Assembly: GCA_038147395.1 (NCBI GenBank)
Contig: JAYQTM010000001.1
Location: 124,001 to 188,000 of the forward strand
Origin: Eutrophovita brisbanensis
GTDB taxonomy: Bacteria; Pseudomonadota; Gammaproteobacteria; Burkholderiales; Eutrophovitaceae
Length of the DNA: 64,000 nt
Direction: 5' to 3'
Shown: piece after piece, positions 18,219 to 27,220 of the stretch
How positions within the stretch are numbered: position 1 is the stretch's first letter
How the letters are laid out: each line of letters begins with the position of its first letter
Notes under the pieces: model-generated
Databases searched by the model: none
The model's input: the letters and a program-made list of their open reading frames with translations, nothing else
Told to the model about the DNA's origin: nothing
Translations under genes and position numbers: made by a program

Positions 18219-20614
18219 ACGTCCAGATTTCTCACCCCTAGTGCGTTTGTCTCAATAAACGCTCTTCTTGGCTCAACTAAATCGCCCATGAGTGTCGTAA
18301 AAATAGCGTCAGCCGAAATAGCATCTTCAACCTGCGTCTTCAACAAACGGCGAGTTTTGGGATCCATCGTAGTCTCCCAAAGTTGATCGGGATTCATCTC
18401 TCCCAAACCCTTGTATCGCTGGACGTTCACATTTCGTTTCGCGTCATCTAGTAGCCATTCAAACGCTTTTTTAAAGCTATCAACTGTTTCCTCTCGATCT
18501 TTGCGACGAACGATCGTACCTTCAGAAAATAACCCTTGGGTCATACGCGCGACATCGTTTAATTTTTGATACTCACCACTTTGGAAAAAGCTATGGCCAA
18601 GCACACTCACGTACTCGTTTCCATGCACTGCTCTGGTGATCTTTATGCTTCGCTCAGTTTCTGGTTCATTTATCTCCGGCTCAAAAGCCTCCACTTTCAC
18701 TTCACCGAGAACGGCGGCAAGATTCGCCGCTGATTGTTGTGCTACCGCTTCATTCTCTAGCGAGATCTCCACGCCGGCGAGTATGGCCTCCAACACAGCC
18801 CTATCATACCGCCTTGCTAATCTCTCAATAATCGCTTCCGCGACAATATAGGCTCGAGATATCTCTTCGATGGTATCTATAGTGATGTGATTTCCATCAG
18901 CCGCAGTAATCTCGGCGTCCTTTAGAGCGACGCTTAATACGTAGTCTTTTAGCTCTTGTTCATCCTTTAAATAACGCTCATCCCGATTATGTTTCACTTT
19001 AAAGAGCGGCGGTTGAGCAATGTAAATATGCCCACCCTCGACAAGCTCCGGCATCTGTCTGTAAAAAAATGTGAGGAGCAACGTCCTTATGTGAGAACCA
19101 TCAACATCCGCATCCGTCATGATGATGATCCTGTGATATCTCAATTTCTCTGGATCATAATCCTCTTTGCCAATTCCTGTCCCCAGCGCTGTAATCAACG
19201 AAGTAATTTCCTGAGAGGACAATAGTTTTTCAAAACGAGCCTTCTCAACATTCAAAATTTTTCCCTTTAACGGAAGAATTGCTTGAAACTTTCTATCTCG
19301 ACCTTGTTTCGCTGATCCTCCTGCTGAGTCTCCCTCAACAAGATAAATTTCTGAAAGTGCTGGGTCTTTCTCCTGACAATCGGCTAGCTTTCCTGGTAAT
19401 CCCAGTCCGTCCAACACGCCTTTACGACGAGTCATTTCTCGAGCTTTCCTCGCCGCTTCTCTTGCTCGAGCAGCTTCTATTATTTTTGATACCACAGTTT
19501 TAGCGTCTGTCGGGTTTTCTAATAACCAATCTGATAACGCTTTATTGATCGCCTCTTCAACGACTGGTCTGACCTCTGAAGAAACCAGCTTGTCTTTTGT
19601 TTGAGAGGAGAACTTAGGATCAGGCACCTTGACCGATAGAACACAGGTCAACCCCTCTCGCATATCATCACCAGAGGTTTCCACCTTAGCTTTTTTCGCT
19701 AAGTCGTTAGAATCGATATATTGATTCAGCGTTCTGGTCATCGCACTTCTCAGCGCGGTGAGGTGTGTGCCGCCATCTCGTTGCGGTATGTTGTTTGTGA
19801 AACACAAAACTTGTTCTTGATACGTATCGTTCCACTGAATGGAGGCTTCAGCTGTTATGCCATCTTGTTCAAAAACTGTGTGAAATAAGTTTTTGTGTAA
19901 TACCGTTTTACTCCGGTTGATATATTCGACGAATCCTTTAACGCCACCTTCAAAATTGAACGATTCGCTCTTTCCTAATTTTTCATCGGAGAGTGTGATT
20001 TTTACTCCATTGTTCAAAAACGACAGCTCTCGTAATCGCTTCGCCAATACGTCGTAGTGAAACTCTACTTTTCCAAAAACTTCCGTACTTGGTAAAAAAT
20101 AAATCTCTGTTCCTGTTTTGTCCGACGATCCAGTTTTTGTCAATGGTCCGTCTGGATTTCCGTCGGTGAAACTCATTTCATGCTGAGATCCTTGTCGGCA
20201 AATTTTAACTTTCAATTTCGATGAAAGGGCATTAACGACCGAAACACCAACACCATGCAGTCCACCCGATATCTTGTATGAGTTGTTATCGAACTTTCCT
20301 CCGGCATGCAATACTGTCATCACGATTTCTGGTGTGGTTCGACCATGCTCATCGTCCGGATGCACATCCGTAGGTATCCCTCGCCCATTGTCTGAAATTG
20401 TCACTGATCCATCAGCGTGGATATCGATCTTTATTTCATCGCAGTGTCCTGCCAACGCTTCATCGATCGAGTTGTCCACGACCTCAAAAACCATATGGTG
20501 TAATCCAGTGCCATCGCTCGTATCACCGATGTACATCCCTGGTCTTTTTCGAACCGCTTCGAGGCCTTTTAAGACTTTAATACTTCCGGCTGAATAATCT
20601 TCGTTTTGCTCCAT
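18215..20614 (-). CDS. gyrB: DNA gyrase subunit B
   Basis: ATPase subunit of gyrase, which introduces negative supercoils. The 799 residues show the GHKL ATP site (VDNSIDEALAGHCDEI at about 47-62; DNGRGIPTD), HGVGVSVVNALS at about 119-130, the Toprim motif EGDSAGGSAKQGRDRK at about 428-443, DADVDGSHIRTLLLTFFYR, and the C-terminal RYKGLGEMNPDQLWETTM. Length is near that of E. coli GyrB. It follows dnaN by 10 bp, with no recF between, as in other betaproteobacteria. Convergent with topA, the opposing enzyme. Confidence 0.97.
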   Translation of the reverse strand: MEQNEDYSAGSIKVLKGLEAVRKRPGMYIGDTSDGTGLHHMVFEVVDNSIDEALAGHCDEIKIDIHADGSVTISDNGRGIPTDVHPDDEHGRTTPEIVMTVLHAGGKFDNNSYKISGGLHGVGVSVVNALSSKLKVKICRQGSQHEMSFTDGNPDGPLTKTGSSDKTGTEIYFLPSTEVFGKVEFHYDVLAKRLRELSFLNNGVKITLSDEKLGKSESFNFEGGVKGFVEYINRSKTVLHKNLFHTVFEQDGITAEASIQWNDTYQEQVLCFTNNIPQRDGGTHLTALRSAMTRTLNQYIDSNDLAKKAKVETSGDDMREGLTCVLSVKVPDPKFSSQTKDKLVSSEVRPVVEEAINKALSDWLLENPTDAKTVVSKIIEAARAREAARKAREMTRRKGVLDGLGLPGKLADCQEKDPALSEIYLVEGDSAGGSAKQGRDRKFQAILPLKGKILNVEKARFEKLLSSQEITSLITALGTGIGKEDYDPEKLRYHRIIIMTDADVDGSHIRTLLLTFFYRQMPELVEGGHIYIAQPPLFKVKHNRDERYLKDEQELKDYVLSVALKDAEITAADGNHITIDTIEEISRAYIVAEAIIERLARRYDRAVLEAILAGVEISLENEAVAQQSAANLAAVLGEVKVEAFEPEINEPETERSIKITRAVHGNEYVSVLGHSFFQSGEYQKLNDVARMTQGLFSEGTIVRRKDREETVDSFKKAFEWLLDDAKRNVNVQRYKGLGEMNPDQLWETTMDPKTRRLLKTQVEDAISADAIFTTLMGDLVEPRRAFIETNALGVRNLDV

Positions 20615-20624
20615 TTTCTATCCC

Positions 20625-21734
20625 TTAGATCCTCATTGGCATCACAACATACTTAAATGAAGCTTCTTCCTTGATTGTTAACAACATACTGCTGTTGGCG
20701 TCTCCAAGCGCACAATTAACCTCTTTTGTCGCTACATTCCCAAGACAATCCAGTAAATAAGTAACGTTAAATCCTATATCGAGCGGCTCTCCATCATAGG
20801 ACACCTCTATCTCTTCCTCTGCTTCCTCTTGCTCCGTGTTTGAGCAAATTATCTTCAGCATATCCTTCGTGAGCACCCACCTCACTCCTCGAAATTTTTC
20901 GTTCGATAAAACAGCTGCTCTTTGTAACGCCCCTTGCAGTGTCTCCCGCTCAATTACTAAAGAATTTGACAGCTTATTGGGGATCACCCGTTTGTAATCT
21001 GGGAATTTTCCATCTACTAATTTGGTGACGATAGTGACACCAGAAAATTCTATATTGGCTTGCGTGTCCGTGATCCCGATAGTGACCTGGTTATCATCAT
21101 CACCCAATAATTTGACTAATTCCAATACGGTTTTTCTCGGGAGGATCACTTCGCGTTTGCATTTCGTATCTGGGATTTTTGTCGAAATGTGCGACATACG
21201 ATGTCCATCGGTCGCGACCAAGGTCAGCTCATCTTGATCAATTACCACAAGCAATCCATTGAGATAGTATCTAATGTCCTGCTGAGCCATTGAAAACTGC
21301 ACTTTTTGTAGCATCGATTTGAATGCTTTTTCCTGGATTTGGACAGTATCAACTGTCGTTTTATCTCGCGCCTCAATCAAAGGAAAATCGCTTGAAGGTA
21401 ACGTTTGTAAATTAAATTTACTCTTACCGCCCTTCAACACTGCTCTTGTGTCACTTGCCTCAAGAGAAATTTTTGTTTTATCCGGTAATGCCCTGAGAAT
21501 ATCTAAAGTTTTTCTCGCAGAGATGGTAACGGCTTCTTCGGTATTGTCGTTTTCTAAAGCCACTGAAGTGGATATTTGGATTTCTAAATCTGTAGCGAAG
21601 ACCTCTAATTTTTGGTTACCAATTTTAAGCAACACGTTGGACAGTATCGGTAACGTGTGTCGTCGCTCTACAATTCCAGAAACTAACTGCAGAGGTTTAA
21701 GCAACAAATCTTTATCTATATTGAGTAATTTCAT
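20625..21734 (-). CDS. dnaN: DNA polymerase III beta sliding clamp
   Basis: Ring-shaped processivity clamp of the replicative polymerase. The 369-residue protein has the three repeated clamp domains, begins MKLLNIDKDLLLKPLQLVSG and ends in the typical YVVMPMRI, with the standard clamp region TDGHRMSH at about 173-180. Lies between dnaA and gyrB in the origin cluster; 202 bp separate it from dnaA, a gap that carries DnaA-box-like sites. Confidence 0.96.
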   Translation of the reverse strand: MKLLNIDKDLLLKPLQLVSGIVERRHTLPILSNVLLKIGNQKLEVFATDLEIQISTSVALENDNTEEAVTISARKTLDILRALPDKTKISLEASDTRAVLKGGKSKFNLQTLPSSDFPLIEARDKTTVDTVQIQEKAFKSMLQKVQFSMAQQDIRYYLNGLLVVIDQDELTLVATDGHRMSHISTKIPDTKCKREVILPRKTVLELVKLLGDDDNQVTIGITDTQANIEFSGVTIVTKLVDGKFPDYKRVIPNKLSNSLVIERETLQGALQRAAVLSNEKFRGVRWVLTKDMLKIICSNTEQEEAEEEIEVSYDGEPLDIGFNVTYLLDCLGNVATKEVNCALGDANSSMLLTIKEEASFKYVVMPMRI

Positions 21735-21936
21735 ATTTAAATCTAATAGTAATAATAATGTGCTCGTCTTCTGAGCATAACAGTTCTAAAGGTATGATTT
21801 TCTGTGATGTTTAAGTCGTAATAAAGTCTTAAATTTACGTGGTGTAGTTAACAATGATTTGTGGATTAAATGGGCGAGTTTTTGCAATTAGCGACTTATA
21901 AAAAAGTAATACAAAACTTATACACACATTATCGAT
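21735..21936. other. AT-rich dnaA-dnaN gap with DnaA-box-like sites (candidate origin element)
   Basis: A 202-bp AT-rich gap. It holds TTATACACA at 21918-21926, a good match to the DnaA box TTATNCACA, and TGTGGATTA at 21860-21868, one mismatch from the reverse box TGTGGATAA. It must also hold the dnaN promoter. In several bacteria this gap forms part of oriC. Two sites are few for a full origin, so it may be an accessory element next to the dnaA-rpmH gap. Confidence 0.5.
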
Positions 21937-23289
21937 TCACGCTCTGAGGATTTGTAATAACGCATTGAAATCTCTGGAGACAGTAGCGTCGTCGTTACGA
22001 AGTTCAGAGACTTTTCTACATGCATGTAATACCGTGGTGTGGTCTCGACCACCAAACGCCTCACCGATGTCAGGTAACGAATGGTTCGTTAACTCTTTTG
22101 CTAAAGCCATCGCCAACTGTCGTGGTCGAGCGATTGATCGAGTCCGCTTTTTTGAAAACATGTCGGACACTTTGAGTTTGTAATATTCGGCTACGCACTT
22201 TTGTATGTGTTCGACGGTGATTAAACGAGAATTAATTGCAAGCAAGTCCCGCAGCGCCTCTCGCGCCAAATTGATGGATATGCTTTCTTCAGAAAAATTA
22301 GAGTAAGCAATAATCCGTTTGAGAGCACCTTCGAGCTCTCTCACGTTACTTTGAACATGATTCGCGACAAAAAAAGCGACTTCTTCGGATAGTTCTATTT
22401 GGTGTTCCTGAGCTTTCTTGAGCAAGATGGCCACTCTCAGCTCAAGTTCAGGCGGCTCAATTGCCACGGTAAGACCAGAACCAAACCGGGAGACCAGCCG
22501 GTCCTCCATCCCAGAAATTTCTTTCGGGAAAGTGTCGCAGGTCATGATCACCTGCTTTTTCGATTGCATCAACGCATTAAATAAGTAGAAAAACTCTTCT
22601 TGCGTTCTCGCCTTTTTGGAGAAGAACTGAATATCGTCTATAAGCAGAAGATCGAGCGAGTGATAAAACTGCTTAAACGCATCAAAAGACTTATGTTGGT
22701 AAGCGCTTACAACGTCGGAAACATATTTCTCAGCGTGAATATATAGAATCTTAGCTTCTGGGTTTCTTATGGCAAGTTGGTTACCAATGGCTTGCACCAG
22801 GTGTGTTTTACCTAATCCAACGCCACCGTAAATAAAAAGTGGGTTATAGGCGTCAGCAGGGTGCTCGCAAACTTGAAGCGCTGCAGCTCGAGCAAGTTGA
22901 TTACCTTTACCAGTAACAAAATTGTCAAAATTGAAACTAGAATTTAATCGAGTGGCGGAAATTTTCGTGGTGTTTCCAGCTGACTCTTTTTCCGAGTTGG
23001 TGGGCAGGTCTGCAACGTCCAACGATTGCTCGCCCGAGCTTGGTGCTTGATCTCGGTGGGATATCGAAAACGAAATGCTGACATTGTCGTGCCCCAATTT
23101 TGAAGCAACATCTTTAAAGACGGAACTGTAATTATCTCTAGCCCACTTGAGCAAAAATCGATTCGGTGCCGAAATGTCAATCTGCCCGTCTTTGATTTCG
23201 CCACTTAATGGTTGCACCCATGTCTTGAACTGCTGAGAGGACAGGGTGGAGCTGAAGTGCTCTAAACAGAGTGGCCAAAAAGTATTCAT
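21937..23289 (-). CDS. dnaA: Chromosomal replication initiator DnaA
   Basis: AAA+ protein that binds DnaA boxes and opens the origin. The 450 residues show the four-domain plan: an N-terminal DnaB-contact domain (FWPLCLEHFSSTLSSQQFKTW), a linker at about 85-115, the AAA+ core with Walker A GGVGLGKTHL at about 155-164 and Walker B LLLIDDIQFF at about 215-224, and the DNA-binding domain with the signature GGRDHTTVLHACRKV at about 414-428. First gene of the leftward dnaA-dnaN-gyrB run, divergent from rpmH. The leader contains a terminator-like hairpin. Confidence 0.97.
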   Translation of the reverse strand: MNTFWPLCLEHFSSTLSSQQFKTWVQPLSGEIKDGQIDISAPNRFLLKWARDNYSSVFKDVASKLGHDNVSISFSISHRDQAPSSGEQSLDVADLPTNSEKESAGNTTKISATRLNSSFNFDNFVTGKGNQLARAAALQVCEHPADAYNPLFIYGGVGLGKTHLVQAIGNQLAIRNPEAKILYIHAEKYVSDVVSAYQHKSFDAFKQFYHSLDLLLIDDIQFFSKKARTQEEFFYLFNALMQSKKQVIMTCDTFPKEISGMEDRLVSRFGSGLTVAIEPPELELRVAILLKKAQEHQIELSEEVAFFVANHVQSNVRELEGALKRIIAYSNFSEESISINLAREALRDLLAINSRLITVEHIQKCVAEYYKLKVSDMFSKKRTRSIARPRQLAMALAKELTNHSLPDIGEAFGGRDHTTVLHACRKVSELRNDDATVSRDFNALLQILRA

Positions 23290-23308
23290 TACATGTTACT
23301 GAAGTTTT

Positions 23309-23343
23309 AAAACAGAAAACCCCATCCGACGGAATGGACGGGG
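23309..23343 (-). terminator. Terminator-like hairpin in the dnaA leader
   Basis: On the minus strand CCCCGTCC pairs with GGATGGGG (one G-T pair; plus positions 23336-23343 and 23320-23327) around an 8-base loop and is followed by TTTTCTGTTTT. It lies 20-55 bp before the dnaA ATG and no other leftward gene precedes it, so it may act as an attenuator of dnaA transcription. Confidence 0.6.
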
Positions 23344-23436
23344 CCAAGACGTTTTCACTTTGCTTAAGTGATATTGTCTATCCAAGTGTACCTCATTGCC
23401 TTTGACTTATCCACAGTCTACGAAATCGAATAAACA

Positions 23437-23465
23437 TTGACACAAACACGAAAAAACGTTGTAAT
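23437..23465 (+). promoter_or_regulatory. Sigma-70 promoter of rpmH
   Basis: TTGACA at 23437-23442 and TGTAAT at 23460-23465 are separated by exactly 17 bp, close to the sigma-70 ideal. It sits 36 bp before the rpmH ATG and would drive the rpmH-rnpA-yidD-yidC run. The perfect DnaA box lies 22 bp upstream of the -35 element. Confidence 0.8.
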
Positions 23466-23501
23466 GGGCGGCTTTTTTAATAGTTTATTCGGAGAACGGG
23501 G

Positions 23502-23636
23502 ATGAAGCGTACTTATCAGCCATCCAAAACACGCCGACAGCGCACACACGGGTTTCGGGCAAGAATGAAGACTCGCGGAGGCCGAGCGGTGATCAATGCT
23601 CGAAGAGCCAAGGGAAGGGCGCGTCTAAGCGTTTAA
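23502..23636 (+). CDS. rpmH: Ribosomal protein L34
   Basis: A 44-residue, very basic protein found by translating the gap: it starts MKRTYQPSKTRRQRTHGF and ends GRARLSV, a full-length L34 of the large ribosomal subunit. The ATG follows GGAGAACGGGG. The stop codon TAA shares its last base with the rnpA ATG, the classic rpmH-rnpA arrangement beside the origin. Confidence 0.97.
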   Translation: MKRTYQPSKTRRQRTHGFRARMKTRGGRAVINARRAKGRARLSV

Positions 23637-23977
23637 TGACGCGAAGGTTCACTCGTGCCTCCCGATTGAACGATGGCGCGAGTTTCACGGGTCGATTTTC
23701 TGGTCGGCTCAGAGGCAAGGCCATTCTGATACTCTTTCGTCCAAATCGAGTTGGGCATCACAGACTAGGTCTAGCGATATCAAAAAAATATGTGGCTCTA
23801 GCAGTCGTTAGAAACGCGATCAAGCGGACTGCTCGCGAGATTTTTAGAACACAACCTATTGAGGGGCCCGCACTGGATATAGTGGTCCGGCCTCATCGAC
23901 CAGTAAACAAAGTAGACGTCGCATCGATCAGCAAAGATCTTTCACGGATGTGGTCAGAGCTTAGCCAGCATGAATAA
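23636..23977 (+). CDS. rnpA: Ribonuclease P protein component
   Basis: Protein subunit that helps the RNase P RNA cut the 5-prime leaders of pre-tRNAs. The 113-residue basic protein has the family pattern RFTRASRLN near the start, LGLAISKKYVALAVVRNAIKRTAREIFR at about 50-77 (the RNR-type motif) and DIVVRPHRP. Overlaps rpmH by one base and yidD by 8 bp, showing tight coupling. Confidence 0.94.
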   Translation: MTRRFTRASRLNDGASFTGRFSGRLRGKAILILFRPNRVGHHRLGLAISKKYVALAVVRNAIKRTAREIFRTQPIEGPALDIVVRPHRPVNKVDVASISKDLSRMWSELSQHE

Positions 23978-24200
23978 AGCCCTCCAGTTCACAATCGGGC
24001 TGTACCAACGTTATTTGTCACCATTTCTTGGCCGGCATTGTAGATTCTATCCATCATGCTCAGAGTATTCCAAGGGTTGTTTGGAACAACACGGTTTGGC
24101 CAGAGGGTTGTTGCTTAGTGCTCGACGATTGGTAAAATGCCACCCGTTACATGGCGGTGGATTCGATCCGGTGCCCCCACCTAAAAAACCGAAAGATTAG
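23970..24200 (+). CDS. yidD: Membrane protein insertion efficiency factor YidD
   Basis: A 76-residue protein with the family core YQRYLSPFLGRHCRFYPSCSEYS at about 13-34 and the three conserved cysteines, ending in HPLHGGGFDPVP. YidD proteins aid insertion of membrane proteins by YidC. It lies between rnpA and yidC (4-bp gap), the standard order. Confidence 0.95.
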   Translation: MNKALQFTIGLYQRYLSPFLGRHCRFYPSCSEYSKGCLEQHGLARGLLLSARRLVKCHPLHGGGFDPVPPPKKPKD

Positions 24201-24204
24201 ATAA

Positions 24205-25857
24205 ATGGATATACCTCGAATTATCGCTACCGTTGTTTTTGTTGGATCTCTTGTGTTGCTTGGCGATGCTTGGCTGAAACAAAACCAAGATACAAGCCCA
24301 GACGTAACAACGCAGCCGACCATTTCGGAATCAGCATCAACGTTGCCCACCGCAAGCTCAGGTGAAACCATCACGAAAAGCGAAGACACAACGCTCCCGG
24401 TCGTCACTGGCGCATCCGCAGAAAGTGAGTTGGTCACGGTTGAGACGGATCTTTTTATCGCAAAAATTGCAACCAATGGCGGCGGCCTTAAAGAGCTTGT
24501 CCTCAAAGAGCACCATGTCAAAGGAAATAAAAACGAATCTCTCAGATTATTTGAACTCAACCCGTCGAGAACGTATACAGCCGAAGCTGGCTTATTGGGA
24601 TTAAATTTGCCCAACCACAATACCAAGTTCATTGCCACTAAAAGCGAGTACTCACTTGATGGAGGTAAAAACACGCTAGAAGTGTCTTTAATCGCGGATA
24701 CGGGAAATGCCAAAGTCACCAAAACGTACACCTTTCGACGAGGCTCCTACGCGATCGATGTGGCGTTTGGATTGGTGAACCGCAGTGAAGAAGCGCTTGA
24801 TGCTGATGCCTATTTTCAAATCATTCGAGATGGTGGGGCTGCTGACGGCGACACGAAATTCCAGCCCACTTACACAGGTGGGGCGGTTTACACGGAAGAG
24901 TCAAAGTTTACCAAGGTCGATTTCAAAGATATGGACCGCGGAAAAGTCAAATATCCCAAGATTGCAAATGATGGATGGGTCGCATTTGTACAACATTATT
25001 TTGTCGCAGCGTGGTTACCCGAAAGCGCTGCTCAGCGAGAGTACTTTACTCGTTCGTTAGGCAATAATCTTTACGCAATGGGTTACGTCCAAAAGTTGGG
25101 CTCGGTTCAGCCCGGAGAGCTACGGAATGTCTCGACTCGTTTATATGCCGGACCGCAGGAACAAGACAAACTCAAGGTGTTGTCACCAGGTTTGGAGTTG
25201 GTTGTTGACTACGGGTGGTTGACCATCCTCGCGTCGCCTCTGTTTTGGTTGTTGTCAACTCTTCATGGGTTTATTGGAAATTGGGGCTGGTCGATAGTTC
25301 TCCTCACACTTATCATCAAGCTGATTTTTTTCCCGCTGTCTGCCGCCGGATACAAATCGATGGCCAAAATGCGCGTGTTGTCACCTCGCCTCCAGCAACT
25401 GAAAGAAAGTTATGGCGATGACAAACAAAAGTTTCAACAAGCGATGATGGAGCTGTACAAAACCGAGAAGATCAATCCGCTAGGCGGGTGTATGCCGATC
25501 CTTGTTCAGATCCCGTTTTTTATTGCCTTGTATTGGGTGTTGCTCGCGAGTGTAGAACTTAGGGATGCACCGTTTATTTTTTGGATCACAGATTTGTCCG
25601 CGAAAGACCCCTACTATGTGTTGCCGGTCTTGATGGCGCTCAGTATGGTGGCTCAATCTTGGTTAAGCCCCGCACCACCAGATCCTGTTCAGGCGAAGGT
25701 GATGAAAATCATGCCGGTGGTATTTAGTATTTTCTTTTTCTTTTTTGCCTCAGGGTTGGTGCTCTATTGGTTGGTCAATAACGTGTTATCAATAGCACAA
25801 CAATGGACGATCACGAGGGCTATTGAGGGCGGAAAGCCCGGGAATGCAAAACGCTGA
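24205..25857 (+). CDS. yidC: Membrane protein insertase YidC
   Basis: Inserts proteins such as subunits a and c of ATP synthase into the inner membrane, with or without SecYEG. The 550 residues form the Gram-negative type: an N-terminal anchor at about 5-22, a periplasmic beta-sandwich domain (about 60-340), and five C-terminal membrane segments after about 350, with LGGCMPILVQIPFFIALYWVL at about 427-447 as the conserved core. It overlaps mnmE by 14 bp and lies upstream of the atp operon whose products it helps assemble. Confidence 0.96.
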   Translation: MDIPRIIATVVFVGSLVLLGDAWLKQNQDTSPDVTTQPTISESASTLPTASSGETITKSEDTTLPVVTGASAESELVTVETDLFIAKIATNGGGLKELVLKEHHVKGNKNESLRLFELNPSRTYTAEAGLLGLNLPNHNTKFIATKSEYSLDGGKNTLEVSLIADTGNAKVTKTYTFRRGSYAIDVAFGLVNRSEEALDADAYFQIIRDGGAADGDTKFQPTYTGGAVYTEESKFTKVDFKDMDRGKVKYPKIANDGWVAFVQHYFVAAWLPESAAQREYFTRSLGNNLYAMGYVQKLGSVQPGELRNVSTRLYAGPQEQDKLKVLSPGLELVVDYGWLTILASPLFWLLSTLHGFIGNWGWSIVLLTLIIKLIFFPLSAAGYKSMAKMRVLSPRLQQLKESYGDDKQKFQQAMMELYKTEKINPLGGCMPILVQIPFFIALYWVLLASVELRDAPFIFWITDLSAKDPYYVLPVLMALSMVAQSWLSPAPPDPVQAKVMKIMPVVFSIFFFFFASGLVLYWLVNNVLSIAQQWTITRAIEGGKPGNAKR

Positions 25858-27175
25858 TACGATCGCGGCGATCGCCACAGCACCAGGAGTTGGCGGGGTT
25901 GGGATAATCAGGGTTTCTGGACCCGGCGTTGCCAGCGTTGCCTCGCGAGTCATTCGAAAAATACCCGAAGATAGAATCGCAACGTTTGCGAACTTTCGTA
26001 ACCAATCTGGAGACAGGCTAGATTCAGGGCTTGCGTTGTTTTTTAAAGGCCCCAATTCGTTTACCGGCGAGGATGTACTCGAGCTACATGCTCATGGAGG
26101 CCCCGCGGTGCTTAGAACGGTCTTGAGGGCGTGCTTTGAGGCGGGCGCCCGACCCGCAGAGCCGGGAGAGTTTTCCAAGCGAGCATTTTTAAATGACAAG
26201 CTAGATTTGGCTCAAGCGGAAGCGGTGGCCGATCTGATAGAAGCCACCACGGAAACGGCGGTGATTAGCGCACAACGCTCGTTAAGTGGTGATTTTTCTA
26301 GTGTGATTGGTTTAATCAAAGCCGAGCTGATTACAATTCGAGTTTCTATCGAAGCGACGATCGACTTTTCGGATGAGGACATTACCGCGGCCGACATGGA
26401 GGCCATCAAAGATCGGTTGGCAGGAGTGGCGCATCAGCTTGAGACGGTGTTAATTTCTGCCAAAACCGGCGCGTTACTTCGAGAGGGAATCAGGGTTGTT
26501 ATTGTCGGCCAACCAAACGTCGGTAAGTCGAGCCTCATGAACCGTTTATTTGAGGAAGAGGTGTCGATTGTTACGGATATTCCGGGCACAACGAGAGATG
26601 TATTGCAAAAGGAGCTGTCCATCGATGGTTTCCCGATTCATTTGGTTGATACCGCGGGATTACGCGACACCGCGGATCCAGTTGAATTGATTGGCGTCGA
26701 GCGGGCGATAAATAACGCGAAGACCGCAGATTTGATTTTAGAGGTTCGCGCGACAGGCGAAGAAGAGCATACAAATACGCCAATGCTCGAGGGCATAAGT
26801 GATAGACGCATTATCGTAATTAACAAGATTGATTTGGTTGAAGGGGAGCCCTCAGTCTCGCAAGGTAAAACGGGTCCCGTCGTGCGCCTGTCTGCAAAGA
26901 CTGGCTGCGGCCTTGATCTTCTCAAACAAACAATCCTTAGCCTGTCAGGAGCCAAAACTGAGGGAGAAACCCCGTTTATGGCAAGGGAACGACACATTAG
27001 AGCTTTAGAATTGGCGCTTTCATGCATGACATCAGCGCAGTCGAACTTAGAAACGATCGAATTTTGTGCGGAGGACCTTCGGCAAGCACAAGATGCGATA
27101 TCACAGATAACCGGGGAATTTGTTTCGGATGACCTGCTCGGAGAAATTTTTTCAAGCTTTTGTATTGGTAAGTAA
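25844..27175 (+). CDS. mnmE: tRNA modification GTPase MnmE
   Basis: GTPase that works with MnmG to add the carboxymethylaminomethyl group to U34 of some tRNAs. I chose the ATG giving MQNADTIAAIATAPGVGGVG (443 residues), as it matches the family start; an earlier in-frame start at 25823 lies deeper in yidC. G1 is GQPNVGKSS at about 223-231, G3 is DTAGLRDT at about 269-276, and the C-terminal FCIGK holds the essential cysteine. Confidence 0.95.
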   Translation: MQNADTIAAIATAPGVGGVGIIRVSGPGVASVASRVIRKIPEDRIATFANFRNQSGDRLDSGLALFFKGPNSFTGEDVLELHAHGGPAVLRTVLRACFEAGARPAEPGEFSKRAFLNDKLDLAQAEAVADLIEATTETAVISAQRSLSGDFSSVIGLIKAELITIRVSIEATIDFSDEDITAADMEAIKDRLAGVAHQLETVLISAKTGALLREGIRVVIVGQPNVGKSSLMNRLFEEEVSIVTDIPGTTRDVLQKELSIDGFPIHLVDTAGLRDTADPVELIGVERAINNAKTADLILEVRATGEEEHTNTPMLEGISDRRIIVINKIDLVEGEPSVSQGKTGPVVRLSAKTGCGLDLLKQTILSLSGAKTEGETPFMARERHIRALELALSCMTSAQSNLETIEFCAEDLRQAQDAISQITGEFVSDDLLGEIFSSFCIGK

Positions 27176-27183
27176 ACGGACAA

Positions 27184-27199
27184 TGTTTCACGTGAAACA
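27184..27199. promoter_or_regulatory. parS: parS centromere site
   Basis: TGTTTCACGTGAAACA is a perfect 16-bp palindrome identical to the bacterial parS consensus bound by ParB. It lies 8 bp after the mnmE stop and 2.6 kb before parA. ParB loading here with ParA would move the origin region to the cell pole or quarter position. No second perfect copy was noticed in the window. Confidence 0.96.
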
Positions 27200-27220
27200 C
27201 TCTGTGCGGTGATCACAGGA

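Larger units (their letters stand above)
23290..23501. other. dnaA-rpmH gap: candidate chromosomal origin
   Basis: A 212-bp gap between divergent dnaA and rpmH. It contains a perfect DnaA box TTATCCACA at 23407-23415, a good rpmH promoter on the right, and a hairpin toward dnaA on the left. Most genes to the left run leftward and most to the right run rightward, as expected for leading-strand coding around an origin, and parS and parAB are 4-8 kb away. Only one perfect box is seen, so origin function could be shared with the dnaA-dnaN gap. Confidence 0.6.
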
